From the NCBI GenBank assembly GCA_901457705.2, contig LR590083.2, positions 2,542,597-2,606,596 on the forward strand: a DNA stretch of 64,000 nt. Direction: 5' to 3'. A program made the position numbers and the translations under genes. The notes beneath the pieces are model-generated. The model saw nothing but the letters and a program-made list of their open reading frames with translations, was not told the DNA's origin and made no database searches. The stretch comes from Beijerinckiaceae bacterium RH AL1. Lineage in GTDB: Bacteria; Pseudomonadota; Alphaproteobacteria; Rhizobiales; Beijerinckiaceae. Below, in pieces: positions 44,755-53,154 of this stretch (within the stretch, counting starts at the first letter, position 1; each line of letters begins with the position of its first letter).

Positions 44755-46050
44755 TCAGCAGTCGAGCGTGTTGGCGCGCTCCCACTCGGTCAGGTGCTTC
44801 GAGTAGTCGTTCCACTCGTCGGTCTTCAGCTTCAGGTAGGCCGGGACGAAGCTGCCGAAGGCGCTCGCCAGCACCTCGGACTTGCCGAGGGCGCGGATGG
44901 CGTCGAGCATGTTGAGCGGCAGCTTCTTCACGTCGCCGGCGAGATGGCCGTCGGTGTACATGTTGATGTCGAGGCGCTTGCCCGGGTCGCGCTTGTTGCG
45001 GATGCCGTCGAGGCCGGCGGCGAGGATCGCGGCCTGCAGGAGGTACGGGTTGGCGGCGCCGTCGGCGAGGCGAAACTCAAGGCGGCCGCCATCCGGGATG
45101 CGGATCATGTGGGTGCGGTTGTTGCCGGTGTAGGTCACCGAGCTCGGCGACCAGGTCGCGCCGGAGAGCGTGCGTGGCGCATTGATCCGCTTGTAGGAGT
45201 TCACCGTCGGGTTGGTGATGGCAGCCAACGCCTCGGCGGAGTGGATCAGGCCGCCGATGAAGCTGTAGCCGGCCTGCGACATGCCGAGCTCATCGCCCTT
45301 GTCGGCGAAGACGTTCTTGCCGTCCTGCCACAGCGAGACGTGGGCGTGGCAGCCGGAGCCGGTGAGGTTCGCGAAGGGCTTCGGCATGAAGGTCGCGCGG
45401 AAGCCGTGCTTCTCGGCGATCGAGCGGGTCATGTACTTGAAGAAGGCGTGGCGGTCGGCGGTGATGAGCGCGTCGTCGTAGTTCCAGTTCATCTCGAACT
45501 GGCCGTTCGCGTCCTCGTGGTCGTTCTGGTAGGGCTTCCAACCAAGCGCCAGCATCGAATCGCAGATCTCGGTGATGACCTCGTAGCGGCGCATCAGCGC
45601 CGACTGGTCGTAGCAGGGCTTGGCCTGCTGGTCCGCCTCGTCCGCGGGCTTCGTGCCGCACGGGCTGATCAGGAAGAACTCGCACTCGACGCCGCTCTTC
45701 ATCTGGAGGCCGTCCCTGGCGGCATCCGCGATGAGGCGGCGCAGGATGTTGCGCGGCGCCTGCTCGACCTCCTTACCGTTCATCCAAAGGTCGGCGGCGA
45801 GCCAGCCGACCTCCGGCTTCCACGGCAGCTGGATCAGGCTTTTGGGATCGGGCCGCGCGAAGAGGTCGGGATCGGCCGGCGTCATGTCGAGCCAGGTCGC
45901 GAAGCCGGCGAACCCCGCCCCGTCCTCGACCATCGCCTTGATCGCGCTCGCCGGCACGAGCTTGGCGCGCTGCACACCGAACAGGTCGGTGTAGGAGATC
46001 AGAAAGTACTTGATGCCGCGCTCCTTGGCGGCCGCCTCGAGATCCGTCAT
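44755..46050 (-). CDS. gmaS: Gamma-glutamylmethylamide synthetase (glutamine-synthetase-type III/GlnT family)
   Basis: 431 residues of the glutamine synthetase superfamily: ECEFFLI near residue 123 (metal ligands), QFEMNWNYDDAL, the substrate loop SGCHAHVSLW and GGRLEFRLADGAANPYLL. GlnT and GmaS are close relatives; GmaS joins methylamine to glutamate using ATP, making gamma-glutamylmethylamide. The call follows the neighbouring mgsCBA and mgdABCD genes; with only glxBCD neighbours the name glnT would be used. The ATG has GAGGGA upstream and lies 54 bases after mgsC. Confidence 0.82.
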   Translation of the reverse strand: MTDLEAAAKERGIKYFLISYTDLFGVQRAKLVPASAIKAMVEDGAGFAGFATWLDMTPADPDLFARPDPKSLIQLPWKPEVGWLAADLWMNGKEVEQAPRNILRRLIADAARDGLQMKSGVECEFFLISPCGTKPADEADQQAKPCYDQSALMRRYEVITEICDSMLALGWKPYQNDHEDANGQFEMNWNYDDALITADRHAFFKYMTRSIAEKHGFRATFMPKPFANLTGSGCHAHVSLWQDGKNVFADKGDELGMSQAGYSFIGGLIHSAEALAAITNPTVNSYKRINAPRTLSGATWSPSSVTYTGNNRTHMIRIPDGGRLEFRLADGAANPYLLQAAILAAGLDGIRNKRDPGKRLDINMYTDGHLAGDVKKLPLNMLDAIRALGKSEVLASAFGSFVPAYLKLKTDEWNDYSKHLTEWERANTLDC

Positions 46051-46104
46051 TCTTCCCTCACGCGCTTCGAGCGGCCGCTTTTAATGCGGGCCTGTTGATT
46101 GTGG

Positions 46105-47439
46105 TCAGAACCCTGCCTGCCCGGGGATCCAGCTCGTGCCTGCAATCGGCACGCCGGCCATGGCCGCCGCCTCGATCGTGAGCGCCACGAGATCCTCCGG
46201 CTCGAGATTGTGGAGGTGCGACTTGCCGCAGGCGCGGGCGATGGTCTGCGCCTCGAGCGTCATCACGGCGAGGTAGTTTGCGAGCCGACGACCGCCCAGC
46301 ACAGGGTCGAGCCGCGCCGCGAGCTCGGGGTCCTGCGTGGTGATGCCGGCGGGATCGCGTCCCTCGTGCCAGTCGTCGTAGGCGCCGGCGGTCGTGCCGA
46401 GCTTCTCGTACTCGGCCTCGAGCGAGGGGTCGTTGTCGCCGAGCGCGATCAGCGCGGCCGTGCCGATCGCCACCGCGTCGGCGCCGAGCGCCAGCGCCTT
46501 GGCGACGTCGGCGCCGGAGCGGATGCCGCCGGAGATGATCAGCTGCACCTTGCGGTGCAGCCCGAGGTCCTGAAGCGCCTTCACCGCGGGCCTGATGGCG
46601 GCAAGCGTCGGGATGCCGACGTTCTCGATGAACACGTCCTGCGTCGCCGCCGTGCCGCCCTGCATGCCGTCGATGACGACGACGTCGGCGCCGGACTTCA
46701 CCGCCAGCGCGGTGTCGTAGTAGGGGCGGCTCGCGCCGACCTTCACGTAGATCGGCTTCTCCCAGTCGGTGATCTCGCGCAGCTCCTCGATCTTGATCTC
46801 GAGGTCGTCCGGGCCGGTCCAGTCGGGATGGCGGCAGGCCGAGCGCTGGTCGATGCCGGGCGGCAGGCAGCGCATGCCGGCGACGCGCTCGGTGATCTTC
46901 TGGCCGAGCAGCATGCCGCCGCCGCCGGGCTTGGCGCCCTGGCCGACGACGATCTCGATCGCGTCGGCCTTGCGCAGGTCGTCGGGGTTCATGCCGTAGC
47001 GCGACGGCAGGTACTGGTAGACGAGCGTCTTCGAGTGGCCGCGCTCCTCCTGCGTCATGCCGCCGTCGCCCGTCGTCGTCGACGTGCCGGCAATGGTCGC
47101 GCCGCGGCCCAGCGCCTCCTTGGCGTTGCCGGAGAGCGCGCCGAAGCTCATGCCGGCGATCGTCACCGGCGTCTTCAGCTCGATCGGCGTCTTGGCATGG
47201 CGGGTGCCGAGCACGACGTTGGTGCCGCACTTCTCGCGATAGCCCTCGAGGGGGTAGCGCGAGATCGAGGCGCCGAGGAACAGCAGGTCGTCGAAATGCG
47301 GCAGCTTGCGCTTCGCGCCGGCGCCGCGGATGTCGTAGATGCCGGTCGCCGCCGCGCGGCGGATCTCCGACATCGTCGCCTGGTCGAAGGTCGAAGAGTA
47401 ACGCGGCAGCGTGCGCACGACGCGCGAGTGCTCGTTCAT
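46105..47439 (-). CDS. mgsC: N-methylglutamate synthase subunit C (GlxD/GltB domain-2-like)
   Basis: 444 residues homologous to the FMN-binding, synthase half of glutamate synthase: SFGALSGNAKEALGRGA, STTTGDGGMTQEER, KPGGGGMLLGQK, VVIDGMQGGTAATQ and ISGGIRSGADVAKALALGADAVAIGT. The Cys motif that binds the 3Fe-4S cluster in glutamate synthase was not found at the matching place, where the sequence reads ALIALGDNDPSLEAEYEKLG. In the pathway it exchanges methylamine for ammonia, making N-methylglutamate. Its ATG overlaps the mgsB stop (TGATG). Confidence 0.82.
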   Translation of the reverse strand: MNEHSRVVRTLPRYSSTFDQATMSEIRRAAATGIYDIRGAGAKRKLPHFDDLLFLGASISRYPLEGYREKCGTNVVLGTRHAKTPIELKTPVTIAGMSFGALSGNAKEALGRGATIAGTSTTTGDGGMTQEERGHSKTLVYQYLPSRYGMNPDDLRKADAIEIVVGQGAKPGGGGMLLGQKITERVAGMRCLPPGIDQRSACRHPDWTGPDDLEIKIEELREITDWEKPIYVKVGASRPYYDTALAVKSGADVVVIDGMQGGTAATQDVFIENVGIPTLAAIRPAVKALQDLGLHRKVQLIISGGIRSGADVAKALALGADAVAIGTAALIALGDNDPSLEAEYEKLGTTAGAYDDWHEGRDPAGITTQDPELAARLDPVLGGRRLANYLAVMTLEAQTIARACGKSHLHNLEPEDLVALTIEAAAMAGVPIAGTSWIPGQAGF

Positions 47440-48128
47440 CAGTAGGCCCCGGCGTTGTCGACGTGGAAATGATAGAGTTTGCGCGCCGAGCCGTAGCGGC
47501 GGAACTCGGATATATCGATCTCGCCGTTGAGGCCGGCGGCCTTGAGCTTTTCGTGCAGGAGCTCGCGATGCTCGTCGCGCATCTCCTTCTCGACGCAGTC
47601 GGCGCCGAGGCTCTTCACCGAGCCGCGCACGAAGAGCTTCGCCTCGTAGAGCGAATCGCCCAGCGCCTCGCCGGCGTCGCCGAGCACGGTGAGCGTGCCC
47701 GCCTGCGCCATGAAGGCCGACATGTGGCCGATCGAGCCCTTCACGATGATGTCGATGCCCTTCATCGAGATGCCGCAGCGCGCCCCGGCATTGCCGTCGA
47801 CGATGAGCAGGCCGCCGTGCGCGGTGGCGCCGGCCGACTGGCTCACGTCGCCCTGCACGTGCACCGTGCCGGAGATCATGTTCTCCGCGACGCCGACGCC
47901 GGCGTTGCCGCGGATCGTGACATGCGCCTGCTTGTTCATGCCGGCACAATAGTAGCCGACGTTGCCGTCGATCTCGACGCTGATCGGCATGTCGAGCCCT
48001 GCGGCGATCGCGTGGCGCCCCTCGGGACGCGCGACGAGCCAGTGTGTCTCGTTGGTGTCGGGCCGCAGGCCGTGCAGCGCCTGGTTCAGCTCGCGGACCG
48101 AGGTCTGGTGAAGGTCGACGCTCGGCAT
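47439..48128 (-). CDS. mgsB: N-methylglutamate synthase subunit B (GlxC/GltB C-terminal-like)
   Basis: 229 residues. The centre is a right-handed beta-helix of the type at the C-terminus of glutamate synthase, with repeated GxxGxxxG-like turns (DGNVGYYCAGMNKQAHVTIR, GNAGVGVAENM, DGNAGARCGISMKG). It is probably structural, holding the other subunits. The ATG overlaps the mgsA stop by one base and its own stop overlaps the mgsC start, so A, B and C are coupled. Confidence 0.82.
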   Translation of the reverse strand: MPSVDLHQTSVRELNQALHGLRPDTNETHWLVARPEGRHAIAAGLDMPISVEIDGNVGYYCAGMNKQAHVTIRGNAGVGVAENMISGTVHVQGDVSQSAGATAHGGLLIVDGNAGARCGISMKGIDIIVKGSIGHMSAFMAQAGTLTVLGDAGEALGDSLYEAKLFVRGSVKSLGADCVEKEMRDEHRELLHEKLKAAGLNGEIDISEFRRYGSARKLYHFHVDNAGAY

Positions 48129-49021
48129 CAATGGCGCTCCCAGGAATAGACGCGGGCCGGCTCCGGCTCGAAGACATGTGCGTCCTCGATGCCCGGCAGC
48201 GGCACGAGCGCGCGGTACTCGGAGCCGAACGCGACGTAGTCCTCGGTCTCGGCCATGACGGCCGGCTTGCAGGCGATCGGGTCGCGGACGACGGCGAAGC
48301 CGTTCTCGGTGCCGACGACGAAGGTGAAGAAGCCGTCGAGATCGTCGAGGCTCTGCTCGAGCGCGCCCTTCAGGCTGTCGCCCTTGGCCATGCGCCAGCT
48401 GAGATAGCCGGCCGCGACCTCGGTGTCGTTCTCCGTCTTGAACTGCAGGCCGTCGCGCTGCAGCTCGCGGCGCAGGCCGTTATGGTTCGAGAGCGAACCA
48501 TTGTGGACGAGGCACTGGTCGGCGCCCGTCGTGAAGGGATGCGCGCCGTTCGTGGTCACGCGGCTCTCCGTCGCCATGCGGGTATGGCCGATCGCATGGG
48601 TGCCCTTCATCGCCGCGAGGCCGAAGCGCTCGGCGACATCCTTCGGCAGCCCGACCTCCTTGTACATCTCGATCCGCCGGCCGGCGCTCACGATGTCGAT
48701 GTCGGGATGGTTGGCCTGGAGCCAGGCGCGGACCTCGGCCTCGCGCTCCTGCGGGACGAGGATGACGCTGTGCGTATCGCGCGCCGTCGCGTTGAGCTTG
48801 CGGTGATAGGTCTCCTCGAGACCTGCCACGGCCTTGGCGACGTCGGCGGCGCTGGGGCCGCGGAGCGTGAGCTTCACGCCCTCCGCCTCGGCGCCGTAGA
48901 CGGCGAAGCCGGCGCTGTCGGGCCCACGCTCCGACATGGTGGCGAGCATGGCGGCGGTGAGCTCGCCGAGCCGATCTTCGTACCTCCTGGTTTTGAGGAA
49001 CAAGCCGACGATGCCGCACAT
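48128..49021 (-). CDS. mgsA: N-methylglutamate synthase subunit A (class II glutamine amidotransferase)
   Basis: 297 residues. Mature Ntn-type enzyme beginning at Cys2 (MCGIVGLFLK), with SERGPDSAGFAVYG, the IGHTRMATESRV loop and the glutamine-site region GAHPFTTG...LVHNGSLSNHN. In glutamate synthase this domain releases ammonia from glutamine; in MgsABC it is thought to act on gamma-glutamylmethylamide. First gene of the leftward mgsABC-gmaS unit; GGAGGG ribosome site. GlxB of rhizobia is the close alternative name. Confidence 0.84.
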   Translation of the reverse strand: MCGIVGLFLKTRRYEDRLGELTAAMLATMSERGPDSAGFAVYGAEAEGVKLTLRGPSAADVAKAVAGLEETYHRKLNATARDTHSVILVPQEREAEVRAWLQANHPDIDIVSAGRRIEMYKEVGLPKDVAERFGLAAMKGTHAIGHTRMATESRVTTNGAHPFTTGADQCLVHNGSLSNHNGLRRELQRDGLQFKTENDTEVAAGYLSWRMAKGDSLKGALEQSLDDLDGFFTFVVGTENGFAVVRDPIACKPAVMAETEDYVAFGSEYRALVPLPGIEDAHVFEPEPARVYSWERH

Positions 49022-49303
49022 GTTCAGTTCCCTCCGATCTCTTCGCAAGCAAGGTAGATACCGGCGCCGATGTCGTCAACTCTGAATAATATGTTTTTCG
49101 TCATAGGAAAGTCTCCGGCACCACGTGCGAGCGGAGCCCAACCCTCTTAAAGCCATAGAGCCACGCGCTCGAAGCCGTTGCGAGCGGCTTCCGTTCGAGA
49201 AGATCAGGGCCCCGAATGGCGAGCCCCACTTTCGGCAGATTGACTGCCTGAGTGAAATGAATTTCCTGAAAAGAAAAGACTACAAACAACGGGAGGACGT
49301 GGA
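49022..49303. promoter_or_regulatory. Divergent promoter region of mgs and transporter operons
   Basis: A 282-bp intergenic region between two head-to-head operons. AT-rich patches near 49082-49105 and 49255-49290 probably include the promoters. A nested inverted repeat lies at its centre: GAAGCCG/CGGCTTC (49171-49177 with 49185-49191), enclosed by CTCGAA (49168-49173) and TTCGAG (49194-49199). It is well placed as a shared operator. Confidence 0.5.
49168..49199. repeat. Nested inverted repeat between mgsA and the transporter operon
   Basis: A perfect 7-bp stem with a 7-base spacer lies within a second, 6-bp palindromic pair. Symmetry suggests binding of a dimeric regulator controlling both directions; a hairpin in a leader RNA is the alternative. 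Confidence 0.55.
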
Positions 49304-49606
49304 ATGACCAAGCCGGACGATCCCCGGATTGGGCGGATGTACGCCAGCGACTGCTTCTGGGCGCTCATCGCTCTCGTCACCTTATGGTGCACGATCGCCT
49401 TCGTCTTCCTCGAGGTCTGCCGCGTCTGCCAGGATCAGGGGATCCGCATCGCGCTCGCCGGCGGCGCCGGCGGCCTCCTGATCCTCAACACGGCCTCGAT
49501 CGTCGCGCTCGTCCGCCACTACACCCGCGACAAGTATCACCTCTACGGGCTCGACCTCTTCTACCTCGACGCGATGCGTCTCGCGAAGAAGGAGGGCAAG
49601 CTGTGA
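49304..49606 (+). CDS. Small two-helix membrane protein, transporter-operon component 1
   Basis: 100 residues. Two hydrophobic helices: FWALIALVTLWCTIAFVFLEVC (about 18-40) and ALAGGAGGLLILNTASIVALV (about 50-70), with a short Cys-containing loop (CRVCQDQG) between and a Lys/Arg-rich cytoplasmic tail. Not recognised as a known family. The ATG has an ideal GGGAGG. First of six genes; overlaps the next by 4 bases (GTGA), so it is likely part of the same assembly. Confidence 0.75.
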   Translation: MTKPDDPRIGRMYASDCFWALIALVTLWCTIAFVFLEVCRVCQDQGIRIALAGGAGGLLILNTASIVALVRHYTRDKYHLYGLDLFYLDAMRLAKKEGKL

Positions 49607-49998
49607 CGTCCTCCCGCAAGCCGAGATACGAGCCGCCGCAGCAGAGCATCGCGGGGCAGATCGCCGATTCGATGCTCATCCTGATCCTCGTGGTCGCGAG
49701 CCTGTTCGCGCCCGTCTACTTCAAGCTCGCCGCCGACAAGCACGTCAGCCTCACCTTCCCCGGCAAGGACTGGGCCGCGATGGGCCAGAACGCCGTCGCG
49801 CAGCAGCAGTGGGCGAAGCTCGGGCTGACGCCCGATACCGCCCACGACATGATCGCCTCGCGCTTCGACTACACGTTCAGCTGGTCGATGTTCGCGATCA
49901 CCGCGGCGGTCATCATCGCCTACTTCGTCTTCGTCATCATCGTCTCGGACAAGGAATACCGCGACGTGATCGGCGAGCGCTTCGACTCGGGCTCGTGA
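49603..49998 (+). CDS. Small two-helix membrane protein, transporter-operon component 2
   Basis: 131 residues starting at a GTG inside the preceding stop (AAGGAGG ribosome site). Helices at about 20-42 (ADSMLILILVVASLFAPVYF) and 94-117 (SMFAITAAVIIAYFVFVIIV), separated by a polar segment of about 50 residues that would face the periplasm. Both ends are charged. No family recognised. Confidence 0.75.
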   Translation: MTSSRKPRYEPPQQSIAGQIADSMLILILVVASLFAPVYFKLAADKHVSLTFPGKDWAAMGQNAVAQQQWAKLGLTPDTAHDMIASRFDYTFSWSMFAITAAVIIAYFVFVIIVSDKEYRDVIGERFDSGS

Positions 49999-50007
49999 GG
50001 GGTCGCC

Positions 50008-50199
50008 ATGTCTAGTGTGTTCAGATCCCTCGAGCTCGCCTCCTGGCTGGCCTCCGTCGTGCTCGGCCTGTGGCTGCTCTACGACCTCTACCGCACCAAC
50101 ACGCGCTACGGCGAGGACGTGCTGATGTCCTCGCGCGAAGGCGAGATCGAGGACGAGATGGTGATCGAAGAGCCGGCAGCGCTGGGGGGCACGCCATGA
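50008..50199 (+). CDS. Small one-helix membrane protein, transporter-operon component 3
   Basis: 63 residues with one N-terminal helix (ELASWLASVVLGLWLLYDLY) and an acidic cytoplasmic tail (MSSREGEIEDEMVIEE). Ribosome site GAGGGG, start 9 bases after component 2. Its stop overlaps the permease start (ATGA). The topology resembles accessory subunits of membrane complexes, but there is no sequence match I can name. Confidence 0.72.
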   Translation: MSSVFRSLELASWLASVVLGLWLLYDLYRTNTRYGEDVLMSSREGEIEDEMVIEEPAALGGTP

Positions 50200-51605
50200 C
50201 GACGTCGACGATCAACGAAGCGGCGGTCGACGCCGTCGCCAGCGCGACGAAGATCTCGCTGAAGCGCGTGCTCGGCCCCGCGCATGTCTGGGCGCTCGGC
50301 GTCGGCATCGTGCTCGTCGGCGAGTTCATGGGCTGGAACTTCGCCGTCGGCAAGGGCGGCGCGCTCGCCGCGCTCATCGCCTGCTGGGTCGCCGGCGTGC
50401 TCTACACCTGCGTTGCGATGATCGACTCCGAGGTGACGTCGACCGTCGCCGCGGCCGGCGGCCAGTACGCGCAGGCCAAGCACATCATCGGCCCGCTCAT
50501 GGCCTTCAACGTCGGCCTGTTCCTCGTCATGGCCTACACCATGCTCGAGGCGAGCAACGCGATCACCGTCGGCGCGCTGATCCAGCAGGTCGGCGGGCTC
50601 TACAACGTCAGCGACGTCGATCCGAAACCCTTCGTCGTCGTGTCGATCCTGGCGCTCGCCTGGCTCAACTATCGCGGCGTCTACGCGACGCTGACCTTCA
50701 ACCTCGTCATCACCGCGATCGCCTTCGTCGCGATCCTCGTCCTCTTCGTCGGCGTGACGCCGTGGAACGACAACACGCTGAAGCTCGACCAGCTCCTCAA
50801 CGGCCTGCCCTACGGCTGGTTCGGCGTCATCGCGGCGCTGCACTTCGGCCTGTGGTTCTACCTCGGCATCGAGGGCACGACGCAGGCCGCCGAGGAGGTG
50901 CGCTCGCCGGCCCGCTCGCTGCCGCTCGGCACGATGGCCGGCATGATCACGCTGCTGATCGCCGCCGCCATGACCTGGTATGTCTGCGTCGGCCTGATGC
51001 CGTGGGAGTACCTCGGCCAGGCCTCGACGCCGCTGTTCGACGCGGGGCGCCTCTCCGGCTCCAACGCGCTGATGGTGTTCCTCTTCATCGGCACCATGTT
51101 CGCGACGCTGGCGTCGGCCAACGGCTGCATCAACGACGCCTCGCGCGCCTGGTTCTCGATGGGGCGCGACCGCTACATGCCGCAGTGGTTCGGCGCCGTG
51201 CATCCCGTCTACCGGACGCCCTTCCGCTCCATCATCTTCCTCGTGCCGATCGCGCTGATCTTCGCGCTCGGCGCCCCGCTCGACCAGACGGTGACGTTCT
51301 CGATCCTGTCGGGCCTGCTCGGCTACACCTTCATGTCGATCAACATGATCGTGTTCCGCCGCAAGTGGCCGCTCGGCGCGATCAAGCGGGGCTACATCCA
51401 CCCCTTCCACCCGCTGCCGGCGATCGTGCTGTTTCTGCTCTGCAGCATCACCTACTTCGCGATCTTCCTCGGCTACGGCACGCAGCTGCTCGCGATGATG
51501 GTGTTCTACATCCTCGCCTCGGCGTGGTTCTCGTTCCACCGCTACAAGTACGTGCGGCGCGGCGAGCAGTTCACGATGAACTGGCCGCGACCGGCGGGCT
51601 ACTGA
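50196..51605 (+). CDS. APC-superfamily permease, ethanolamine-permease-like
   Basis: 469 residues with about 12 membrane helices. The first helix has the broken-helix pattern of APC transporters (WALGVGIVLVGEFMGWNFAVG), and helix 6 contains LHFGLWFYLGIEGTTQAAEE, a typical substrate-site segment. It resembles ethanolamine/amine permeases. Translationally coupled to the small membrane protein before it (ATGA) and to the protein after it (TGATG). Sitting between the methylamine-assimilation gene sets suggests it imports methylamine or a related amine. Confidence 0.85.
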   Translation: MTTSTINEAAVDAVASATKISLKRVLGPAHVWALGVGIVLVGEFMGWNFAVGKGGALAALIACWVAGVLYTCVAMIDSEVTSTVAAAGGQYAQAKHIIGPLMAFNVGLFLVMAYTMLEASNAITVGALIQQVGGLYNVSDVDPKPFVVVSILALAWLNYRGVYATLTFNLVITAIAFVAILVLFVGVTPWNDNTLKLDQLLNGLPYGWFGVIAALHFGLWFYLGIEGTTQAAEEVRSPARSLPLGTMAGMITLLIAAAMTWYVCVGLMPWEYLGQASTPLFDAGRLSGSNALMVFLFIGTMFATLASANGCINDASRAWFSMGRDRYMPQWFGAVHPVYRTPFRSIIFLVPIALIFALGAPLDQTVTFSILSGLLGYTFMSINMIVFRRKWPLGAIKRGYIHPFHPLPAIVLFLLCSITYFAIFLGYGTQLLAMMVFYILASAWFSFHRYKYVRRGEQFTMNWPRPAGY

Positions 51606-52261
51606 TGCTCGCCCCGCTGCTTCTCGCCGCGGCCGGCACGGCGTTCACCCTCCGCGGCGTGCGCCACGCGCGGCGGCAGGCGGCCGAGAAGCGGACGATC
51701 TTCGCGCCATGCCTCGGGTCGTTCGCCGACCCGAGGCTTTCATTCGCGCCGGACGGCTATCCGCGACTCGCTGGACGGCTTGGTGGCCACGAGTGCCGGC
51801 TCGGCATCATCCCCGACACGCTGGCGCTGCGCCGCCTGCCGCAGCTCTGGCTGACCATCGCGCTGCCGTCGCCCTGCCCGCTCCCGAGCCTCGTGGTGAC
51901 GGCGCGCCCGCGCGGCGACGACTACGTCTCGCAGGCCTTCGACTATCCGCGCCAGGTCGACGTGCCGTCCTGGCTGTCGCGCGACACGATGGTCCGCACC
52001 GGCCCCGCGCCGGTCGACCTCGAGCGTCTGCGCGCGCCCCTCGTCGCTCTGTTCGACGATCCGCTGGCGAAAGAGATTTCGCTGGGGCGGAAGGGCTGCC
52101 GCCTCGTCTACCGACTCGCCGAAGGCGAGCGGGCGAGCCACCTCCTGCTCCGCCAGTGCCGCTTCTCGGCGCAGACCGACCCGGCGCTGGTGGAGGGTCT
52201 CGTGGCTCGCCTCGCGGCGATTGAAGCGGCGCTGGCCGCGCCTCAGGCCGTCGCAGCCTGA
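51605..52261 (+). CDS. Unknown protein, transporter-operon component 5
   Basis: 218 residues with a short hydrophobic N-terminus (LAPLLLAAAGTAFTL) then a soluble part of about 190 residues containing PSWLSRDTMVRTGP and EISLGRKGCRLVYRL. It could be membrane-anchored with the bulk in the cytoplasm or periplasm; a signal cleavage site is not obvious. Family not recognised. ATG overlaps the permease stop by one base. Confidence 0.65.
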   Translation: MLAPLLLAAAGTAFTLRGVRHARRQAAEKRTIFAPCLGSFADPRLSFAPDGYPRLAGRLGGHECRLGIIPDTLALRRLPQLWLTIALPSPCPLPSLVVTARPRGDDYVSQAFDYPRQVDVPSWLSRDTMVRTGPAPVDLERLRAPLVALFDDPLAKEISLGRKGCRLVYRLAEGERASHLLLRQCRFSAQTDPALVEGLVARLAAIEAALAAPQAVAA

Positions 52262-52280
52262 ACTCGTTGGAGAGCCACCC

Positions 52281-52559
52281 ATGCATCCGAAGCTCGTGCT
52301 GCTCCTCGCCTGCCTCGCGCCGGGCCTCGGCCATGCGGCGCTGGGGCGTTGGAGCCGGGCCGTGGGCTTTGCGGCCTTCACCCTGTTCTTCGCGGCGCTG
52401 ACCTGGAAGCTCGCGCCGCACGACCGCAGCCTCGTCGGCCGCACCGCCGCCGGCCTTTTCGTCTGGGCCTTGAGCATCCCCGACGCCTACCGCTCGGCGG
52501 TGCTGCGCGAGCGCCTCTCTAAGCGCCCCCGCCCGCTTACAGCGAGCGGCGCAGCCTGA
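52281..52559 (+). CDS. Small membrane protein, transporter-operon component 6
   Basis: 92 residues with two or three hydrophobic stretches (LVLLLACLAPGLGHAAL and GFAAFTLFFAALTWKL, AAGLFVWALSI). The PGLGHA(A)LGRWSRAVGF pattern resembles small TM2-like or PGxGxxYxG-type membrane domains. GGAGAG ribosome site. Its 3' end overlaps the convergent mgdD gene by 23 bp. Confidence 0.6.
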   Translation: MHPKLVLLLACLAPGLGHAALGRWSRAVGFAAFTLFFAALTWKLAPHDRSLVGRTAAGLFVWALSIPDAYRSAVLRERLSKRPRPLTASGAA

Positions 52560-53154
52560 TCTCGCAGCCGAACTCGGCGGCGGAGTCGACAAGCCATTCC
52601 CACACGTGGCCGGCCACCGTGCCCGGCGCCGACAGCACGTAGGTCGGCGCATCGTCGGTCTGCCAGAGCTGCACGCTGAGATGCGAGAGCGCCGTCACGG
52701 CCGTGCAGCCCGGCGTGAAGACCGACGGATGCAGGTCGATCGCGATACCCTTGGCCAGCACGTCGCGCGCCGCACGGCCGGCGATTTCGACCAGCGCGCG
52801 GCCGTCGCCCTGCTCCGAAGCCGCCGCGACGCCCTCGAACGCCGCGACGAGCGCTGCGAAGTCGTAGGCCTTGGGGATGGCGAGCCACTGCCCCGGCCCG
52901 GACCACACAAGCGTCCCGGCCGCATTCGTGCTGGTCCGGCCGGCTGCGGGAAGCTCGAGGCCCCACAGCTCGCCGACGACCGCCGCCATGCGCGTCGTGT
53001 CGCGGCCGACGGCGATCAGCGTCGCCATGTCGACGTGATCGATCATCGTGACCGTGACGCCGGCCGCGCCGTCGGCTCGGCCCTGCCGCCCGGTCCCCGT
53101 CCAAAGCCCCTCCCAGGCGCTGACCGGGCGCCACGCCATAGACACGTCAGACAC
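52537..53154 (-). CDS. mgdD: N-methylglutamate dehydrogenase subunit D (SoxG-like)
   Basis: 205 residues from the GTG at 53154, which lies in the last codons of mgdC with AGGAGG upstream; an ATG at 53139 is possible. The sequence is of the sarcosine-oxidase gamma-subunit type (GPGQWLAIP, EIAGRAARDVLAKG, DLHPSVFTPGCTAVTALSHL). This subunit contributes to the folate/channel side of the heterotetramer. It is the last of the four mgd genes. Confidence 0.8.
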   Translation of the reverse strand: MSDVSMAWRPVSAWEGLWTGTGRQGRADGAAGVTVTMIDHVDMATLIAVGRDTTRMAAVVGELWGLELPAAGRTSTNAAGTLVWSGPGQWLAIPKAYDFAALVAAFEGVAAASEQGDGRALVEIAGRAARDVLAKGIAIDLHPSVFTPGCTAVTALSHLSVQLWQTDDAPTYVLSAPGTVAGHVWEWLVDSAAEFGCEIRLRRSL

